Positions 1 through 8,509 of a DNA stretch of 64,000 nt are shown here, in pieces. Numbering within the stretch: position 1 is the stretch's first letter; each line of letters opens with the position of its first letter. Origin of the DNA: Streptomyces flaveolus (GTDB taxonomy: Bacteria; Actinomycetota; Actinomycetes; Streptomycetales; Streptomycetaceae); the NCBI RefSeq assembly GCF_000716535.1, contig NZ_JNWV01000010.1, forward strand, positions 186,001-250,000, written 5' to 3'. The notes under the pieces were generated by a model, which was not told the DNA's origin, searched no databases, and worked only from the letters and a program-made list of their open reading frames with translations. A program made the position numbers and the translations under genes.

Positions 1-1
1 C

Positions 2-706
2 CTGCTGCACGAGCGCACCACGGTGGTGGCCGCGCAGAACGGCATCCCCTGGTGGTACTTCCACCGGCACGGCGGCCCTTACGACGGCCGCCGCCTGGAG
101 AGCGTCGACCCGGACGGCGCCGTCAGCGCGGTCCTCGCCCCCGAACGGGCCGTCGGCTGTGTCGTCTACGCGGCGACGGAACTCGAGGCCCCCGGCGTGG
201 TGCGGCACGTGGAGGGCACCCGGTTCTCCCTCGGCGAGCCCGACCGCAGCATCTCGGCGCGCTGCCTGGAGCTGAGCGGGGCCATGCAGGCCGGCGGGCT
301 GAAGTGCCCCGTGGAGCCGGACCTGCGCAACGACATCTGGCTGAAGCTGCTCGGGAACATCTCCTTCAACCCGATCAGCGCCCTGGCGCGTGCCACCATG
401 CGGCAGATGTGCCTGCACGGCGGCACGCGCCGGGTCATCGAGACGATGATGCGCGAGACGCTCTCCGTCGCCGAGACCCTCGGCTGCGAGGTGGGCGTCT
501 CCATCGAGCGCCGGCTCGCCGGCGCGGAACGCGTCGGCGACCACCGCACCTCCACCCTCCAGGACCTGGAGCGCGGCAAGCCGCTGGAGCTGGACGTGCT
601 GCTCGCCGCCGTGGTCGAACTCGCGGAGATCACCGGCGTGGAGGTGCCCACCCTGCGCACCGTGCACGCCATCTCGGACCTGCTCGCGCTGAGGAGCGCC
701 GCATGA
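2..706 (+). CDS. Ketopantoate reductase family protein (5' end outside window)
   Basis: The reading frame is open from base 2, so the N-terminal Rossmann NAD(P)H-binding half lies upstream of the window. The visible part matches the middle and C-terminal helical domain of ApbA/PanE-type 2-dehydropantoate 2-reductases: it opens near TVVAAQNGIPWWYF and continues with the substrate-domain motif KLLGNISFNPISALARAT. In that family the protein reduces ketopantoate to pantoate with NADPH in pantothenate synthesis, but many actinomycete paralogs have unknown substrates. The stop codon overlaps the start of the formate dehydrogenase gene (ATGA at 703-706), so the two are probably translationally coupled. 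That makes a role linked to the formate operon as plausible as pantothenate synthesis. Confidence 0.8.
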   Translation: MLHERTTVVAAQNGIPWWYFHRHGGPYDGRRLESVDPDGAVSAVLAPERAVGCVVYAATELEAPGVVRHVEGTRFSLGEPDRSISARCLELSGAMQAGGLKCPVEPDLRNDIWLKLLGNISFNPISALARATMRQMCLHGGTRRVIETMMRETLSVAETLGCEVGVSIERRLAGAERVGDHRTSTLQDLERGKPLELDVLLAAVVELAEITGVEVPTLRTVHAISDLLALRSAA

Positions 707-2622
707 GGAACCGGCAACCGAAGACCTACACCCGGCTGACGCGTCCGCTGGTGCGCGACCGTCGTGACGAGCCGTTCCGGGAGGCGAGCTGGGAGGAGGC
801 GCTGGACCGCGCCGCCCGGGGCCTGGAGCGCAACCGGGACGCGTTCGGGATGTTCTCCTGCGCCCGTGCCACCAACGAGATGAACTACGTGGCGCAGAAG
901 TTCGCGCGGGTGGTGATGGGCACCAACAACGTCGACTCCTGCAACCGGACGTGTCACGCGCCCAGTGTCGCCGGGCTGTCGGCCGCGTTCGGCTCCGGCG
1001 GCGGCACCTCGTCGTACGAGGAGATCGAGCACACCGACGTCATCGTGATGTGGGGCTCCAACGCCCGCTTCGCGCACCCGATCTTCTTCCAGCACGTACT
1101 GAAGGGCATCCGCAACGGCGCCCGGATGTACGCCGTCGACCCGCGCCGGACCTCCACCGCCGAGTGGGCGGAGAGCTGGCTCGGGCTGAACGTCGGCACC
1201 GACATCCCGATGGCGCACGCGATCGGCCGGGAGATCATCCATGCCGGGCTGGTGAACGAGGCGTTCGTCGGGCGGGCGACCACCGGCTTCGAGGAGTACC
1301 GCGAGCTGGTCGAGCCCTGGACGCTGTCCCTGGCCGAGAAGGTGACCGGCGTACCGGCCCGCGCCATCCGGGAGCTGGCGCACGCCTACGCCCGCGCCGA
1401 ACGCGCCCAGCTCTGCTGGACGCTCGGCATCACCGAGCACCACAACGGCACCGACAACGTCCGCGCGCTGATCAACCTCTCCCTGCTCACCGGCCATGTC
1501 GGTCGCTACGGCTCCGGGCTCCAGCCGCTGCGCGGGCAGAACAACGTGCAGGGCGGCGGCGACATGGGCGCCATCCCCAACCGGCTGCCCGGCTTCCAGG
1601 ACATCCTCGACGCGGACGTCCGGCTGAAGTTCGAGTCGGCCTGGAACACCGTCATCCAGCCGCACTACGGGCTGAACCTGACGGAGATGTTCGAGGCGAT
1701 GGAGGACGGCAGGCTGCGCGCGGTGTACTGCGTCGGGGAGAACCCGGCCCAGTCGGAGGCCGACAGCGAGCAGGCCGTGCGCCGCCTGAAGGCACTGGAC
1801 TTCCTCGTCGTCCAGGACATCTTCCTCACGAAGACCGCCGAGCTGGCGGACGTCGTCCTGCCCGCGACGGCCGGCTGGGCGGAGACCGAGGGCACCACCA
1901 CCAACAGCGAGCGGCGCGTGCAGCGGGTGCGGCGGGCCGTCACCCCGCCCGGCGAGGCCCGCGAGGACATCGACATCATCTGCGACCTGGCCGCCCGGCT
2001 GGGCCACGACTGGAAGTACGCCGACTCGGAGGCCGTGTGGAACGAGCTGCGGTCGGTGTCCCCGGACCACTACGGGATGACGTACTCCCGGCTGGAGGAG
2101 CACCAGGGCATCCAGTGGCCCTGTCCGAGCACCGACGAGCTCGAACCGCCCTTCCTGCACGGCAGGTTGTGGGAGCCGGATCCCGGCCGGCGGGGCAGGC
2201 CGGCGCCGTTCGGGCTGGTGCAGCACGATCCGCCGGTGGACCTCACCGACGAGGAGTACCCGATCCGGCTCACCACCGGCCGGCGGCTGGACTCCTACAA
2301 CACCGGTGTGCAGAGCGGTGGTTTCGCCTCCCCGCTGCGGCGCGGCGAGTACATCGAGCTGTGCCCGGAGGACGCCGAGCGGTACGGGGTCGTCGTCGGC
2401 GAGGAGGTGCGGGTGTCGTCACGGCGGGGCTCGGTCGTGGCCCCGGTCTGGATCGACACGGCCCTGCGGCCCGGCCTCGCCTTCATGACCATGCATTTTC
2501 CCGACGAGGTCGACACCAACCAGCTGACCATCGAGGCGAACTGCCCGATCGCGGGGACGGCGGAGTTCAAGGCGTCGGCGATCCGGATAGAGAAGCTGCC
2601 CGTAGTGACCTATGTGAGGTGA
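703..2622 (+). CDS. Formate dehydrogenase catalytic (molybdopterin) subunit lacking its N-terminal Fe-S region
   Basis: A 639-residue protein of the molybdopterin oxidoreductase family. The active-site motif DSCNRTCHAPSVAGL places the molybdenum ligand at Cys84 followed by His85, the Cys/Sec-His pair of formate dehydrogenases. The molybdopterin and dinucleotide-binding domains follow (IVMWGSNARFAHP, VDPRRTS, GRYGSGLQPLRGQNN). The start at 703 overlaps the previous stop and has GAGGAG upstream. The protein begins at the point (RLTRPLVR...EASWEEAL) that normally follows the N-terminal [4Fe-4S] domain. That missing domain is the C-terminus of the gene at 4450-5310. Known family role: oxidation of formate to CO2. 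I infer that the catalytic unit is rebuilt from two polypeptides. Confidence 0.93.
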   Translation: MRNRQPKTYTRLTRPLVRDRRDEPFREASWEEALDRAARGLERNRDAFGMFSCARATNEMNYVAQKFARVVMGTNNVDSCNRTCHAPSVAGLSAAFGSGGGTSSYEEIEHTDVIVMWGSNARFAHPIFFQHVLKGIRNGARMYAVDPRRTSTAEWAESWLGLNVGTDIPMAHAIGREIIHAGLVNEAFVGRATTGFEEYRELVEPWTLSLAEKVTGVPARAIRELAHAYARAERAQLCWTLGITEHHNGTDNVRALINLSLLTGHVGRYGSGLQPLRGQNNVQGGGDMGAIPNRLPGFQDILDADVRLKFESAWNTVIQPHYGLNLTEMFEAMEDGRLRAVYCVGENPAQSEADSEQAVRRLKALDFLVVQDIFLTKTAELADVVLPATAGWAETEGTTTNSERRVQRVRRAVTPPGEAREDIDIICDLAARLGHDWKYADSEAVWNELRSVSPDHYGMTYSRLEEHQGIQWPCPSTDELEPPFLHGRLWEPDPGRRGRPAPFGLVQHDPPVDLTDEEYPIRLTTGRRLDSYNTGVQSGGFASPLRRGEYIELCPEDAERYGVVVGEEVRVSSRRGSVVAPVWIDTALRPGLAFMTMHFPDEVDTNQLTIEANCPIAGTAEFKASAIRIEKLPVVTYVR

Positions 2623-2629
2623 CCCACCC

Positions 2630-4453
2630 GTGGACCTGCACTTCGGCGACAGCAAACCGACGGACGAGGAACGCGCCGCCGTGGACGCGCTGTTGGGCCC
2701 CCCGGAATCCTCCTGGGAGGGAGCGGACCGCACCGACGCCGACCTGCGGTGGGCGCGTGGCGGCCGGGCGGCCCGCGACCGGCGCGATCTGCTGCTGCCG
2801 GGGCTGCACGCCCTCAACGACCGCGTCGGCTGGATCAGCGAGGGCGGCCTCGGCTATCTGTGCCGCAGGCTGACGGTGCCGCCGGCCGAGGCGTACGGGG
2901 TGGCCACCTTCTACGCCATGTTCTCCGTCCGGCCGCGCCCCGCGACGGTGCTGCACGTCTGCACCGACCTGGCCTGCATGGCCGCGGGTGCCGAGGAGGT
3001 GTGCGCCGGGATCGAGGCGCGGCTCGGCCCCGGCAGCGGGGTGAGCGTCGAACGCGGCCCGTGCCTCGGCCTGTGCGAACGCGCACCGGCCGCGCTCGCG
3101 GTCCGGGCGGGCGACCCGGTGCGTACGGCGGTGTCGGCGCCCGCGTCCGTGACGGAGGCCGTCGACGCGGCGGGCGCACCCGACGCGGCGCCCGAGGAGC
3201 CGCCGGCCGTGGCGGCGGTGCCGCAGGCGGGGGACCCCTCGCTGACGCTGCTGCGCCGGGTCGGTGTGGTGGACCCGTCCTCGCTGGACGACTACCGGGC
3301 GCACGGCGGCTACACGGCCCTGCGCCGGGCCTTCGAGCTCGGGCCGGCCGGGGTGATCCGGGAGGTGACGGACGCGGGCCTGGTCGGGCGCGGCGGCGCC
3401 GCCTTCCCCACCGGCCGCAAGTGGCAGGCCACGGCGTCCCAGCCGGACCACCCGCACTACCTGGTGTGCAACGCCGACGAGTCGGAGCCGGGGACCTTCA
3501 AGGACCGGGTGCTGATGGAGGGCGATCCGTTCGCGCTCGTGGAGGCGATCACCATCGCGTCGTACGCGGTCTCCGCGCACCGGGCCTTCGTCTACATCCG
3601 CGGTGAGTACCCGCGAGCGGTCCGCCGCGTCCAGCACGCGATCGACCAGGCCCGTGCCCGCGGTCTGCTCGGCGACGACATCCTCGGCCAGGGCTACCAC
3701 CTGGACATCGAGATCCGGCGCGGCGCCGGCGCCTACATCTGCGGGGAGGAGACGGCCCTGTTCAACTCCATCGAGGGCCACCGCGGCGAGCCCCGCAGCA
3801 AACCGCCCTTCCCCGTCGAGAAGGGCCTGTTCGGCAAGCCGACCGCCGAGAACAACGTGGAGACACTGGTCAACGTCCTGCCGATCCTGACCATGGGCGC
3901 CCCGGCGTACGCGGCGATCGGCACCGCGCGCTCCACCGGGCCGAAGCTGTTCTGCGTCTCCGGCAGTGTCGACCGGCCCGGGGTCTACGAACTGCCGTTC
4001 GGTGCCACGCTGGGCGAGCTGCTTACGCTGGCCGGGGTGCGGGCGGGGCTGCGGGCGGTCCTGCTCGGCGGGGCGGCCGGCGGGTTCGTACGGCCCGACG
4101 AGCTGGACCTCCCGCTCACCTTCGAAGGCACCCGCGAGGCCGGCACCACGCTGGGCTCCGGGGTGGTGATGGCCTTCGACGACACCGTGCCGCTGCCGCG
4201 GCTGCTGCTGCGCATCGCCCAGTTCTTCCGGGAGGAGTCCTGCGGACAGTGCGTGCCCTGCCGGGTCGGGACCGTGCGGCAGGAGGAGGCGCTGCGCCGG
4301 ATCGCGGACCGCACCGGCGCCGGTGCCGCGGACGACGTCGCCCTGCTGCGGGAGGTCGGCCGGGCGATGCGGGACGCCTCGATCTGCGGTCTGGGACAGA
4401 CCGCGTGGAACGCCGTGGAATCCGCCATCGACCGTCTGGGGGCCTACACATGA
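2630..4453 (+). CDS. Fused NuoE-NuoF-type NADH-oxidizing/diaphorase subunit of formate dehydrogenase
   Basis: A 607-residue fusion starting at GTG 2630, eight bases after the catalytic subunit. Residues ~1-160 are a NuoE/FdsG thioredoxin-like [2Fe-2S] domain with ligands Cys111, Cys116, Cys145 and Cys149 (CTDLAC and CLGLC). Residues ~200-607 are NuoF/FdsB: an FMN/NADH-binding segment GRGGAAFPTGRKW at 253-265, NADESEPGTFKDR at 281-293, and a [4Fe-4S] site with Cys538, Cys541, Cys544 and Cys586. An Ala/Pro/Glu-rich linker joins the halves. In soluble NAD-dependent formate dehydrogenases these modules pass electrons from formate to NAD+ and are usually separate genes. Its position between the two halves of the large subunit supports that role. 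The stop overlaps the next start (ATGA). Confidence 0.92.
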   Translation: MDLHFGDSKPTDEERAAVDALLGPPESSWEGADRTDADLRWARGGRAARDRRDLLLPGLHALNDRVGWISEGGLGYLCRRLTVPPAEAYGVATFYAMFSVRPRPATVLHVCTDLACMAAGAEEVCAGIEARLGPGSGVSVERGPCLGLCERAPAALAVRAGDPVRTAVSAPASVTEAVDAAGAPDAAPEEPPAVAAVPQAGDPSLTLLRRVGVVDPSSLDDYRAHGGYTALRRAFELGPAGVIREVTDAGLVGRGGAAFPTGRKWQATASQPDHPHYLVCNADESEPGTFKDRVLMEGDPFALVEAITIASYAVSAHRAFVYIRGEYPRAVRRVQHAIDQARARGLLGDDILGQGYHLDIEIRRGAGAYICGEETALFNSIEGHRGEPRSKPPFPVEKGLFGKPTAENNVETLVNVLPILTMGAPAYAAIGTARSTGPKLFCVSGSVDRPGVYELPFGATLGELLTLAGVRAGLRAVLLGGAAGGFVRPDELDLPLTFEGTREAGTTLGSGVVMAFDDTVPLPRLLLRIAQFFREESCGQCVPCRVGTVRQEEALRRIADRTGAGAADDVALLREVGRAMRDASICGLGQTAWNAVESAIDRLGAYT

Positions 4454-5310
4454 CCGCGATACCGATCGGGGTGCCGCGCCGGCTGGTCGAGTTCACGCTC
4501 GACGGGCAGGAGGCCCGGGTTCCCGAGGGCGGCACCGTCCTCGACGCCTGCCGGGCCGCGGGCAAGGACGTCCCGACGCTGTGCGAGGGCGACACCCTGC
4601 GCCCGAAGAACGCCTGCCGGGTGTGCGTGGTGGAGGTCGAGGGGTCGCGGACGCTGGTGCCGGCCTGCTCGCGCCGGGCCGAGCCCGGCATGGAGGTGCG
4701 CACGGACACCGAGCGCGTCCGGCACAGCCGGAAGATCGTCCTGGAGCTGCTGGCCTCCTCGGCCGACCTGTCGACCACGCCACGGGTCGCCGAGTGGATC
4801 AAGGAGTACGAGGCGAAGCCGGACCGGTTCGGCCCCGACGCGGCCCGCCTGAACGACGATCCGAAGATCGACAACGAACTGTACGTGCGCGACTACGCGA
4901 AGTGCATCCTCTGCTACAAGTGCGTCGACGCCTGTGGCGACCAGTGGCAGAACTCCTTCGCGATCTCGGTCGCCGGGCGCGGTTTCGACGCGCGGATCGC
5001 CGTGGAGCACGACGCGCCGCTGACCGACTCGGCCTGCGTGTTCTGCGGCAACTGCGTGGAGGTGTGCCCGACCGGGGCGCTGTCCGCCAAGCGGGAGTTC
5101 GACCTGCGGGCGGCCGGCGACTGGGACGAGTCGCGGCAGACGGAGACGACCACGGTCTGCGCCTACTGCGGGGTGGGCTGCACACTCACCCTCCACGTGC
5201 AGGACAATGAGATCGTGAAGGTCACCTCACCGCACGACAACCCGGTGACCCACGGCAACCTCTGCATCAAGGGCCGTTTCGGCTACCAGCACGTACAGAA
5301 CCGGGGCTGA
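4450..5310 (+). CDS. Formate dehydrogenase Fe-S subunit: NuoG-like ferredoxin domains plus detached molybdopterin [4Fe-4S] domain
   Basis: 286 residues. Residues 1-80 form a plant-type [2Fe-2S] domain (Cys45, Cys56, Cys59, Cys73). Residues 145-215 are a 2x[4Fe-4S] ferredoxin (CILCYKC and CVFCGNC with Cys162 and Cys206). Residues 237-272 hold CAYCGVGC...NLC, the C-x2-C-x3-C-x27-C [4Fe-4S] motif that opens molybdopterin oxidoreductases. The protein stops 14 residues after the last ligand. Joined to the 639-residue catalytic protein it would give about 925 residues, the usual size of an FdsA/FdhA large subunit, so this is the displaced N-terminus of that subunit. The start at ATG 4450 overlaps the previous stop. 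The Cys ligands of the His-Cys3 cluster between the first two domains are not visible (only [13 protein letters not shown]). Confidence 0.92.
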   Translation: MTAIPIGVPRRLVEFTLDGQEARVPEGGTVLDACRAAGKDVPTLCEGDTLRPKNACRVCVVEVEGSRTLVPACSRRAEPGMEVRTDTERVRHSRKIVLELLASSADLSTTPRVAEWIKEYEAKPDRFGPDAARLNDDPKIDNELYVRDYAKCILCYKCVDACGDQWQNSFAISVAGRGFDARIAVEHDAPLTDSACVFCGNCVEVCPTGALSAKREFDLRAAGDWDESRQTETTTVCAYCGVGCTLTLHVQDNEIVKVTSPHDNPVTHGNLCIKGRFGYQHVQNRG

Positions 5311-5317
5311 TCAGACA

Positions 5318-6166
5318 ATGGGACGAGTCACGGAACGACGCAAGGTCCTCCGCATCCGGGACGGGGCGGTCTCCACCCGGCCGGACACGCTCGTCGCCGA
5401 GGAACCACTGGAGATCCGGCTGAACGGCAAGCCGCTCGCGATCACCATGCGCACCCCCGGCGACGACTTCGCGCTGGCGGCCGGCTTCCTGGTGAGCGAG
5501 GGCGTGCTGGCCACGGCGTCCGACCTGCAGAACATCGTCTACTGCGCGGGCGCCACGGTGGACGGTTCGAACACCTACAACGTGGTCGACGTGAAGACCA
5601 CGCCGGGCGTCACGCTCCCGGACTTCACCCTGGAGCGCAACGTCTACACCTCCTCCTCGTGCGGGCTGTGCGGCAAGGCCAGCCTGGACGCCGTCCGTAC
5701 GACCGCCCGCTGGCCGATCGCCGACACTCCCCCGCTCCGGGTCACCCCCGAGCTGCTCGCTAGCCTTCCCGACCGGCTGCGGGCGGCCCAGCGGGTGTTC
5801 GACCGGACCGGGGGCCTGCACGCGGCGGCCCTGTTCAGCGAGGACGGGGAGCTGCTGGACACCCGGGAGGACGTGGGCCGGCACAACGCGGTCGACAAGC
5901 TGGTCGGCCGGGCGCTGCAGAACGACGCCCTGCCGCTGTCCCGGACGATCCTCATGGTCTCCGGCCGGGCCTCCTTCGAGCTGGCGCAGAAGGCGGTGAT
6001 GGCGGGCATCCCGGTGCTCGCGGCCGTGTCGGCGCCGTCGTCGCTGGCGGTGGACCTGGCCGCCGAGACGGGGCTGACCCTGGTGGGCTTCCTCCGGGGC
6101 AGCTCGATGAACGTGTACGCGGGCCAGGACCGGATCGCCCTGCGGGAGGCGGCCGCCCAGGGCTGA
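5318..6166 (+). CDS. fdhD: Formate dehydrogenase accessory sulfurtransferase FdhD
   Basis: 282 residues. FdhD carries sulfur from a cysteine desulfurase to the molybdenum cofactor so that formate dehydrogenase becomes active. The conserved redox/sulfur-carrier loop is visible as [14 protein letters not shown] (CxxC). The C-terminal half has [15 protein letters not shown], a family hallmark. The gene starts seven bases after the Fe-S subunit, has only a weak ribosome-binding site, and ends the operon just ahead of a strong hairpin. Its presence supports calling the upstream genes a formate dehydrogenase and not another molybdoenzyme. Confidence 0.95.
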   Translation: MGRVTERRKVLRIRDGAVSTRPDTLVAEEPLEIRLNGKPLAITMRTPGDDFALAAGFLVSEGVLATASDLQNIVYCAGATVDGSNTYNVVDVKTTPGVTLPDFTLERNVYTSSSCGLCGKASLDAVRTTARWPIADTPPLRVTPELLASLPDRLRAAQRVFDRTGGLHAAALFSEDGELLDTREDVGRHNAVDKLVGRALQNDALPLSRTILMVSGRASFELAQKAVMAGIPVLAAVSAPSSLAVDLAAETGLTLVGFLRGSSMNVYAGQDRIALREAAAQG

Positions 6167-6187
6167 CCGGTCCCCGCGGCACGGCGG

Positions 6188-6234
6188 CGGGACCCCGCCC
6201 GGCGGGGAGCGCCCCCTGCGCCCGCGGGGTCCCG
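6188..6234. terminator. Hairpin terminator after the formate dehydrogenase operon
   Basis: Two perfect 11-base arms, CGGGACCCCGC at 6188-6198 and GCGGGGTCCCG at 6224-6234, enclose a 25-base loop that itself can pair partly. The hairpin lies 21 bases past the fdhD stop. A short T run (CACTTTTGG) follows. Confidence 0.7.
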
Positions 6235-6370
6235 TCACTTTTGGCTTCGTTCGCCTCCGGGGGCGCCTCAGCCGGTGTCGAGAGACCGGCGCGCCCCCTG
6301 CGGCTCTCTTCGCGGCCGACGCGAGGGGACAGCCGGACTTGGTGGGTCCTTGCCCTTTTTCGGGGGCCGT

Positions 6371-6892
6371 TCAGGCGAAGTCGATGTCCGTCGACCTCGT
6401 CACCGTGCCCAGTCTCGGGAAGTCGAGGCGTACGGACGCCTCGTGCTCGGCTGCGGTGAACGCCGCCATGGTGTCCTCGGCGAAGACGAGGTCGTAGCCG
6501 AGGTCGGCGGCGGCGCGGGCGGTGGACTCGACACCCAGGTTGGTGGCGATGCCGCCGAACACCAGCGTGGTGATGCCGCGTTCACGCAGCCGTTCGTCCA
6601 GGACGGTGTCCTGGAAGGCGCCGAGGGTCCGCTTGACGACCTCCAGGTCGCCGTCCCGGCGCAGGCCGGACACCAGTCCGCTGCCGGGCGGCTGTTCGGC
6701 GACGGCGGGGCGCTCGACCCGCACGAGGACGACGAGCGCACCGGCGCGGCGGAACGTGGTGGCCAACTCCTCGGCGGCGGCGAGCGCTTCGGTGCCTTTG
6801 CGGGGTTCCAGGGGCAGCGCGACGATGCGGTCCATCAGGTCGATGAGGATGAGGGCGGTGCGCTGCGGATCGAGCACGGGAGCTGCGGTCAT
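6371..6892 (-). CDS. Isochorismatase-fold hydrolase lacking the nucleophilic cysteine
   Basis: 173 residues with the isochorismatase/cysteine-hydrolase fold. The first catalytic Asp is in LILIDLMD and the catalytic Lys is in EVVKRTLGAF. The segment that normally carries the Cys nucleophile (GxxTNxCVxxT) reads GGIATNLGVESTAR, with Gly in place of Cys. In this superfamily Cys-to-Gly variants such as EntB and PhzD hydrolyse a vinyl ether by acid-base chemistry, while Cys enzymes act on amides. A non-amidase activity is therefore inferred and the substrate is unknown. The gene is followed downstream by the fdh terminator and preceded, 19 bases upstream on the same strand, by a MarR gene, so the two probably form one transcript. 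Confidence 0.8.
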   Translation of the reverse strand: MTAAPVLDPQRTALILIDLMDRIVALPLEPRKGTEALAAAEELATTFRRAGALVVLVRVERPAVAEQPPGSGLVSGLRRDGDLEVVKRTLGAFQDTVLDERLRERGITTLVFGGIATNLGVESTARAAADLGYDLVFAEDTMAAFTAAEHEASVRLDFPRLGTVTRSTDIDFA

Positions 6893-6911
6893 GACGGAAC
6901 GTTAGCCGTCG

Positions 6912-7349
6912 TCAGCCGTCCGTGCCGGAAATCCGGATCAACAGGCCCATGAACTGATCGCGTTCGGCGGCCGACAGCGGGGCGAGCAGTGCGTCGTTGG
7001 CCTCGCGGGCGGCCTTCTCGCAGCGCACGAGGAGGCGGGCGCCCTCCTCGGTGAGGGAGACGGCGTTCTTGCGCCGGTCGCGGGGGTCGGGGGCGCGCTC
7101 GACCAGACCGGAGGACTGCAGGTCGTTCAGGATGCCGACCACGTCCTTGGGGTCGAGGCGCACGCTGCGGCCGAGGTCCGCCTGGGCGACCGGGGCGAGG
7201 TCGCGGACGGCGGAGAGGACGACGTGGTGCCACATCCTCAGCCCTTCCGCCGCGAGCGCGTCGGCGACCAGGGCGCGGCCCCGCGCGGCGGCCCGGCCGA
7301 GGAGCCAGCTGGGCAGGGAGCGGATCGCGGGCAGGGGTGCTTCGGCCAT
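6912..7349 (-). CDS. MarR family transcriptional regulator
   Basis: 145 residues with a MarR winged helix: recognition region QADLGRSVRLDPKDVVGILNDLQSSGLVER, followed by the wing RAPDPRDRRKNAVSLTEEG. MarR dimers usually repress a divergent gene and their own promoter until a small phenolic or oxidant ligand binds. It is divergent from a quinone oxidoreductase gene, and the 127-base gap holds three copies of CCCAACGA including one perfect palindrome. This makes autoregulation plus control of the neighbour likely. Confidence 0.9.
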   Translation of the reverse strand: MAEAPLPAIRSLPSWLLGRAAARGRALVADALAAEGLRMWHHVVLSAVRDLAPVAQADLGRSVRLDPKDVVGILNDLQSSGLVERAPDPRDRRKNAVSLTEEGARLLVRCEKAAREANDALLAPLSAAERDQFMGLLIRISGTDG

Positions 7350-7371
7350 GACGGCAGCCTAGCCGAAGAAT

Positions 7372-7438
7372 CATTGGACTTCCCAACGAATCCCCTCTAC
7401 CGTTGGGCCTCCCAACGATTTCATGGGTATCCCCAACG
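7372..7438. promoter_or_regulatory. Probable MarR operators between regulator and reductase
   Basis: CGTTGGGCCTCCCAACG at 7401-7417 is a perfect 7-3-7 palindrome. A 17-base imperfect copy, CATTGGACTTCCCAACG, sits at 7372-7388. A third right-hand half (CCCAACG) is at 7432-7438 with a weak left half. MarR-family dimers bind 16-20 bp palindromes of this kind in the gap beside their own gene. Confidence 0.7.
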
Positions 7439-7476
7439 ATCGCTCGCGCCGGGTGCGCCCGGCCCCTGGAGGTTCG

Positions 7477-8394
7477 ATGCGTCGCGTCCGGTACGAGGCC
7501 ACCGGCGGCCCCTTGTTCGTGGAGGAGGTTCCCGTTCCCGCGCCCGGCCCCGGTGAGCTGCTGGTGCGCTGCGCGGCCGTCGGCGTCACCCTGCCGGTGG
7601 TCCGCAAGGTGACCGAGGCCGCCAAGCCGGTGCCGCTGGGCGGTGAGATCGCGGGCGAGGTGGCGGCGGCCGGCGAGGGCGTGACCCGCTTCCGCGCCGG
7701 CGACCGGGTGACCGGGCTGTGCTTCGGCCACGGGTACGCCGAGTACGCCCTGCTGCACGAGGCCATGGCCTCACCGGTGCCGGAGGGCGCCGACGCCGTG
7801 ACCGCGGTGGCGCTGGTGCGCGGCGGCCTGGTGGCGTCGGGGGCGCTGGAGGCGGCCCGCCTCGCACCGGGAGAGTCGGTCCTCGTCACGGCGGCGGCGA
7901 GCGGCGTCGGGCATCTCGCGGTGCAGCTCGCGCGGGCGCGGGGCGCGGGGCGGGTGCTGGGGGCCGTGTCCGGGCGGACGAAGGCGGACTTCGTGCGCTC
8001 GCTCGGCGCGGACGACTGCGTGCGGTACGACGACGAGAGCTGGGGCGATCCCGTCGACTGCGTCCTGGACGCCGTCGGCGGCGACCTGCTCACCCCGGCC
8101 CTCGCGGCCCTCGCCCCGCACGGGCGCCTGGTCGCCTACAGCTCGGGCGGCGGCACCATCCAGGCGTACGACCTGCTGGTGGGGGCCAAGTCGGTGATCG
8201 GCTTCCAGATGGCGCTGATCGCCCGCGGTCGGCCGGAGCTGTACGAGGGGTGGCGGCAGGAGCTGTGGCGGCTCTTCGCCGAGGGCACCCTGAAGCCCGC
8301 CGTGCACGGGGAGTTCGCCCTGGAGGACGCGGCGGCGGCACACGAGGCGATCACGGGCCGGGCCAACCTCGGCAAGGTCGTCCTGCGCCCGTGA
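7477..8394 (+). CDS. Quinone oxidoreductase-like MDR/zinc-type dehydrogenase
   Basis: 305 residues of the medium-chain dehydrogenase/reductase superfamily, quinone oxidoreductase branch. A GroES-like N-terminal domain (GEIAGEVAAAGEGVTRFRAGDRVTG) is followed by a Rossmann nucleotide-binding domain with VLVTAAASGVGHLAVQLA near residue 140. Zinc-ligand cysteines of alcohol dehydrogenases are not evident, which fits NADPH:quinone or enone reduction. The start at ATG 7477 has GGAGG at 7468-7472. The gene is divergent from the MarR gene with operator-like repeats between, so induction by an electrophile or quinone-type ligand is the likely logic. Confidence 0.85.
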   Translation: MRRVRYEATGGPLFVEEVPVPAPGPGELLVRCAAVGVTLPVVRKVTEAAKPVPLGGEIAGEVAAAGEGVTRFRAGDRVTGLCFGHGYAEYALLHEAMASPVPEGADAVTAVALVRGGLVASGALEAARLAPGESVLVTAAASGVGHLAVQLARARGAGRVLGAVSGRTKADFVRSLGADDCVRYDDESWGDPVDCVLDAVGGDLLTPALAALAPHGRLVAYSSGGGTIQAYDLLVGAKSVIGFQMALIARGRPELYEGWRQELWRLFAEGTLKPAVHGEFALEDAAAAHEAITGRANLGKVVLRP

Positions 8395-8467
8395 CCACAC
8401 GCACGCTTCTTGTGACGCGCGCCACTCCCAACTACCGTTCATGGGACGCACGTTGGACGTGGGATGT

Positions 8468-8487
8468 CCGGATGTCCAGATATCCGG
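8468..8487. promoter_or_regulatory. Imperfect inverted repeat upstream of sialidase
   Basis: CCGGATGTCCAGATATCCGG matches its own reverse complement at 8 of 10 positions per half and ends 22 bases before the sialidase start. GGATGTCC is also directly repeated at 8462-8469 and 8470-8477. A repressor site is plausible; the regulator is unknown. Confidence 0.4.
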
Positions 8488-8509
8488 CCGACGAAGGGCA
8501 GGTCGCACC

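Noticed and set aside
52..702. In-frame upstream extension of the formate dehydrogenase catalytic gene to base 52
   Set aside because: The extension is Arg/Pro-rich frame noise lying over the ketopantoate reductase gene. ATG 703 has a ribosome site and matches where the molybdopterin domain begins.
166..2226. A 686-codon open frame on the minus strand
   Set aside because: It lies antisense to the FDH catalytic gene and has no recognisable domain. Long antisense frames are expected in high-GC DNA.
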